Shown here one piece after another: positions 61,445 to 64,000 of a stretch of DNA of 64,000 nt. Under the pieces are notes generated by a model. It saw only the letters and a program-made list of their open reading frames with translations. It did no database searches and was not told where the DNA came from. The translations under genes and the position numbers were made by a program. This DNA comes from Paralcaligenes ureilyticus. Lineage in GTDB: Bacteria; Pseudomonadota; Gammaproteobacteria; Burkholderiales; Burkholderiaceae_B. The stretch is from assembly GCF_004346225.1 (NCBI RefSeq), contig NZ_SMAJ01000013.1, forward strand, positions 55,898-119,897, in the 5' to 3' direction. The stretch's first letter is position 1, and every line of letters begins with the position of its first letter.

Positions 61445-62329
61445 ATGATCAACGCGACGTCGACCGGTTTGCTGCGCCAGCTTCAGGAATCCGCCACGCA
61501 GGTTTCAAAGGCTCAGCAGCGGGTTTTGCAAGTCATTCTGGCGGACCCGAATGCCATTGTGAACAGCACGATCGAACAGATTGCCATGAGCGCCGGCGTT
61601 TCCATGCCTTCGGTTATCCGGGCCTGCCGTCAATTCGGCTACACCAGTTTCCGCGATTTCATGCTTGCGTTGGCTCAGGACCTGGCCGTGTCGAATCACT
61701 ATCTGCATCGCAGCGTGTCGATCGAAGATACAGGCCCCGATGTCGCCAGCAAGATTGTGCAAAGCGCGATTTCCTCGCTTGCCGAACTGGAACGTCATCT
61801 GGATATCGCGGTGCTGGATAAGGTGGCCCGGAAGATCGCGAATGCCTCGCGCGTCGATTCTTATTCGGTGGGCTCGACATCGGCGTTCATGTCGCAAGAG
61901 CTGCAAACGCGCCTGTTTCGCCTGGGCATCAATGCCAACGCCTTTGCCGATCCGCATCAACAACTGATTTCGGCCAGCACGCTGGACGAAAACGGTATCG
62001 CATTCGTTATCTCTCATGTAGGCAGCATGCCGTTCGCTCTGGAAGCCGCCCGGTTGGCCAAAAGCCGCGGCGCGACGGTGGTGGCGTTGACCCAGGCCGA
62101 CACGCCGCTGGCCGATTTGGCGCATATGACGATTGCCGTATCGGTTCCTCAGGACGCCATCATGCGTGTCAGCACGGAGGCCTATCTGGCCCACTTGCTG
62201 GTCATAGAAATACTCATGGTGCGCGTCGCTCAGAACCTGGGTCCGGAAACCATCCGCAAGCTCAGGCAGTTCAAGCTTGTGCTTGAGCGGCATGGCGTAG
62301 ATAGTGCTTTACACACGGATATTTATTGA
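61445..62329 (+). CDS. RpiR-family transcriptional regulator (HTH + SIS)
   Basis: 294 residues. N-terminal RpiR HTH (VLQVILADPNAIVNSTIEQI and AMSAGVSMPSVIRACRQFGY), then a SIS sugar-phosphate-type domain from about 125 (YSVGSTSAFMSQELQTRLFR, IAFVISHVGSMPFALEAARL, GATVVALTQADTPLADLAHM). In an amino-acid cluster the effector may not be a sugar. Probably binds the two palindromes at 54587 and 54660. Its stop overlaps the next ATG (TGATG). Confidence 0.92.
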   Translation: MINATSTGLLRQLQESATQVSKAQQRVLQVILADPNAIVNSTIEQIAMSAGVSMPSVIRACRQFGYTSFRDFMLALAQDLAVSNHYLHRSVSIEDTGPDVASKIVQSAISSLAELERHLDIAVLDKVARKIANASRVDSYSVGSTSAFMSQELQTRLFRLGINANAFADPHQQLISASTLDENGIAFVISHVGSMPFALEAARLAKSRGATVVALTQADTPLADLAHMTIAVSVPQDAIMRVSTEAYLAHLLVIEILMVRVAQNLGPETIRKLRQFKLVLERHGVDSALHTDIY

Positions 62330-63789
62330 TGTTGACTGTATTGAAAAACGGGCTGGTCTGCGATGGCTCGGCCGCCGGCGCGGTTAGGGCCGATGTCTGG
62401 ATCGAGGACGAGAAGATAGTGGCGGTGTTGCCTGCGGGCGATCTGCCCCCGGGGTTGTCCGGCGCTTCGGTTTCGTCGCCGGATTGCGTCGACCATGATT
62501 GTACGGGCTTGGTCATCGCGCCCGGCTTTATCGATGTGCATACGCACGATGACGCCATCGTGCTCGATCACCCCGACATGCTGCCCAAGCTATCGCAGGG
62601 GATTACCACGGTGGTTGCCGGCAACTGCGGTATTTCGCTGGTACCCATGGTGACTGACGAGCCTCAGTCTCCTTTGTCTCTGTTGGGGCACGGGCAATTC
62701 CGTTTCAATTCTCTGAAGGATTATCGGGACGCGGTGAATCAGACCCAGCCCGGCGTGAACGTGGCGGCGCTTATCGGCCACACGACGCTGCGGATGCTGG
62801 CCATGGCCGACCTGAGCCGCCCGGCGTCGAGCGACGAGATCAGCGTGATGAGCCGGATGCTCGATGATGCCATGAGCGAGGGTGCCTTGGGCCTGTCTTC
62901 GGGTGTGTTTTATCGCCAGGCCTATGCGGCGAACGTGGAAGAATTGACGGCGCTGGTGAAGGTCGTGGCACGTCACGGGGGTGTGTATGCGACGCATATC
63001 CGCGATGAGATGAGAGGCATTATCAGTGCGATTGAAGAGGCGGCCTTGACGGCCCGCGTTGCGGGGGCGTTTTTGGTGCTGTCGCATCATAAGTGCGCCG
63101 GTCCGGAGAATTGGGGCCGCACGAGCGAAACTTTGCCGTTGATTGAAAAGCTGGCGCTGACGCAGCCCATCGGTATGGATGTGTATCCGTACGCCGCGGG
63201 CTCCACGGTGCTGAGGGAAGATCTGGTCGATGGGGTGATCGATATCTTGATTACGGGCAGCGATCCGCATCCCGAGATGATTGGGCGTTATCTGAAGGAT
63301 GTGGCTGACTTGTGGGGAGTCTCGCAGGTTCAGGCCTGCCAGCGTTTGCAGCCTGGCGGCGCGTGTTATTTTCAGATGCAGCAAGACGATGTCGACCGGG
63401 TGGTGTGTCATCCTTTGTCCATGATTGGGTCCGACGGTCTGCCGCACGACAAGCGTCCGCATCCGCGTTTGTGGGGCGCTTTCCCGCGGGTCCTGGATCA
63501 GTATTGGCGAGTGAAGGGAACGCTGCCTTTGGAGCAGGCGCTGCACAAGATGACGGGGATGTCGGCGGGCCGCTATGCGTTGCATGGGCGGGGTTATTTG
63601 AAGCCGGGTTTTTTTGCCGATATTGTGGTTATCGATCCGGACAAAGTGGGCGATCGGGCGACGTATGCGGAGCCCGCGCAGTTCAGCGAAGGGATTGAGC
63701 AGGTGTGGGTGAATGGCCGCCTCAGTTTTGTTGGCCGGGATAAGAGTATTGTGGCCAGGGCCGGGCGCTTTGTGATGCGTGGTTCGTAG
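62329..63789 (+). CDS. N-acyl-D-amino-acid deacylase (D-aminoacylase)
   Basis: 486-residue amidohydrolase-superfamily metal enzyme that frees D-amino acids from N-acyl derivatives. Metal ligands: His71 and His73 in GFIDVHTHDD, Cys100 in VVAGNCGIS, histidines in YATHIRDE and LSHHKCAGPENWG, and the catalytic Asp region MIGSDGLPHDKRPHPRLWGA. The C-terminal small barrel has LKPGFFADIVVIDPDKV. Supplies substrate to the PLP enzyme upstream. The stop TAG (63787-63789) lies in a GTAG REP-head unit. Confidence 0.93.
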   Translation: MLTVLKNGLVCDGSAAGAVRADVWIEDEKIVAVLPAGDLPPGLSGASVSSPDCVDHDCTGLVIAPGFIDVHTHDDAIVLDHPDMLPKLSQGITTVVAGNCGISLVPMVTDEPQSPLSLLGHGQFRFNSLKDYRDAVNQTQPGVNVAALIGHTTLRMLAMADLSRPASSDEISVMSRMLDDAMSEGALGLSSGVFYRQAYAANVEELTALVKVVARHGGVYATHIRDEMRGIISAIEEAALTARVAGAFLVLSHHKCAGPENWGRTSETLPLIEKLALTQPIGMDVYPYAAGSTVLREDLVDGVIDILITGSDPHPEMIGRYLKDVADLWGVSQVQACQRLQPGGACYFQMQQDDVDRVVCHPLSMIGSDGLPHDKRPHPRLWGAFPRVLDQYWRVKGTLPLEQALHKMTGMSAGRYALHGRGYLKPGFFADIVVIDPDKVGDRATYAEPAQFSEGIEQVWVNGRLSFVGRDKSIVARAGRFVMRGS

Positions 63790-63841
63790 CGCCATTCGGT
63801 ATCGCCACTTCGTATCCCTACTTCGTATTATCGCCATCCTT
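63786..63841 (+). repeat. Tandem array of four REP-head-like units
   Basis: GTAGCGCCATTCG (63786), GTATCGCCACTTC (63799), GTATCCCTACTTC (63812) and GTATTATCGCCATCCTT (63825) precede the complete type C REP at 63842. Units resemble the head and first stem arm but lack the loop and second arm. The first unit contains the stop codon of the deacylase gene. Confidence 0.75.
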
Positions 63842-63866
63842 GTAGCGCCACCCCTTGTGGGTGGCA
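63842..63866 (+). repeat. REP-like hairpin, stem type C
   Basis: GTAGC head, stem GCCACCC, loop CTTGT, stem GGGTGGC. It and its downstream flank match 53675-53834 with only one substitution and one indel. Confidence 0.85.
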
Positions 63867-63907
63867 TCAACGCTTCAAACTAACCTGATCTTGCCTAGAA
63901 CCTTCTT

Positions 63908-64000
63908 CTAGCCCCGCATCGTGGCCAGTCAAGGCGGGTCGGGCTCGGACGGGCACGGTTCTGGCTGCGCCAGAACTCCCCGCGCGCAGAACCGGCTTCG
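63908..64000 (+). repeat. Structured 246-bp repeat element, copy 3 (cut by window end)
   Basis: Begins CTAGCCCCGCATC; left arm of P1 at 63921-63938, the P2 hairpin GTTCTGGC/GCCAGAAC, and the left arm of P3 at the very end of the window. The visible 93 bases are identical to copy 2. Together with copy 2 it brackets the 54-63.8 kb operon as a direct repeat. Confidence 0.8.

Noticed and set aside
54180..63789. Composite transposon around the D-amino-acid cluster
   Set aside because: Direct repeats bracket it, but there is no transposase, integrase or clear target-site duplication in view; only recombination-prone repeats can be claimed.
1..64000. tRNA or rRNA genes, prophage
   Set aside because: No cloverleaf, rRNA segment or phage structural gene was recognised on either strand.

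Overview
The window looks like chromosomal DNA of a beta-proteobacterium of the Alcaligenaceae type (Bordetella/Pusillimonas/Achromobacter relatives). This is inferred from gene content and order (recA-recX, sucCD-terC, hemCDXY, chorismate synthase next to SelO, a Bug-type solute receptor), high GC and the protein sequences. No rRNA, tRNA, phage, transposase or CRISPR array was seen. LAYOUT: 0-1.3 kb holds recA (open at the left edge) and recX. 1.3-7.6 kb is an assimilatory nitrate/nitrite reduction operon read leftwards (nirB-nirD-nasA-cobA) from a textbook sigma-54 promoter with an NtrC-like site upstream. 8-9 kb is a CysG-like siroheme synthase whose methylase half is degenerate and stops at a repeat element; the cobA gene of the nitrate operon can supply the missing activity. 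9.2-12.7 kb is the divergent metR/metE pair with MetR boxes. 12.8-22.6 kb is housekeeping: DUF2889, sucCD, a TerC protein, hemC-hemD-hemX-hemY, ppa, a fumarylacetoacetase-family hydrolase and a tiny entericidin-like lipoprotein. 23-29.2 kb is a catabolic cluster for an unidentified, probably aromatic or N-heterocyclic compound: Bug receptor, two-subunit molybdenum hydroxylase, cytosolic ModA-like protein, FAH-family hydrolase and GntR/FCD regulator. kynU lies alone at 29.7-30.9 kb. 31.1-41.0 kb is a compact tad/Flp pilus operon with an FHA-domain fusion on its ATPase and a 489-bp repeat element between tadB and tadC. 41-42.8 kb has a membrane protein and thrB. 43-47.6 kb has a mevalonate-degradation-type HMG-CoA reductase, a Liv-type binding protein and a divergent GAF/PucR regulator. 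47.7-53.7 kb is housekeeping again (dusA, CBS protein, YihY protein, DUF2069, selO, aroC). 54.2-63.8 kb is a D-amino-acid / N-acyl-D-amino-acid scavenging cluster: ridA, an oligopeptide-type ABC transporter, a D-serine-dehydratase-like PLP enzyme, an RpiR regulator and an N-acyl-D-amino-acid deacylase. Two HexR-like palindromes sit in front of the transporter. REPEATS: the most unusual content is between the genes. (1) Fifteen REP-like hairpins share a GTAG head and a CTTGT loop, but their stems exist in four versions in which both sides change together. (2) At several sites the REP head is repeated in tandem in front of the full REP. (3) A roughly 246-bp element occurs at 29.3, 53.7 and 63.9 kb; it folds into nested stems supported by compensatory changes between copies. 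Two nearly identical copies bracket the 10-kb D-amino-acid cluster as direct repeats. (4) A second element (250 bp at 9.0 kb, 489 bp at 39.3 kb) begins and ends with TAG/CTA and supplies the stop codon of the gene it abuts at three of its four ends. No transposase for any of these lies in the window.
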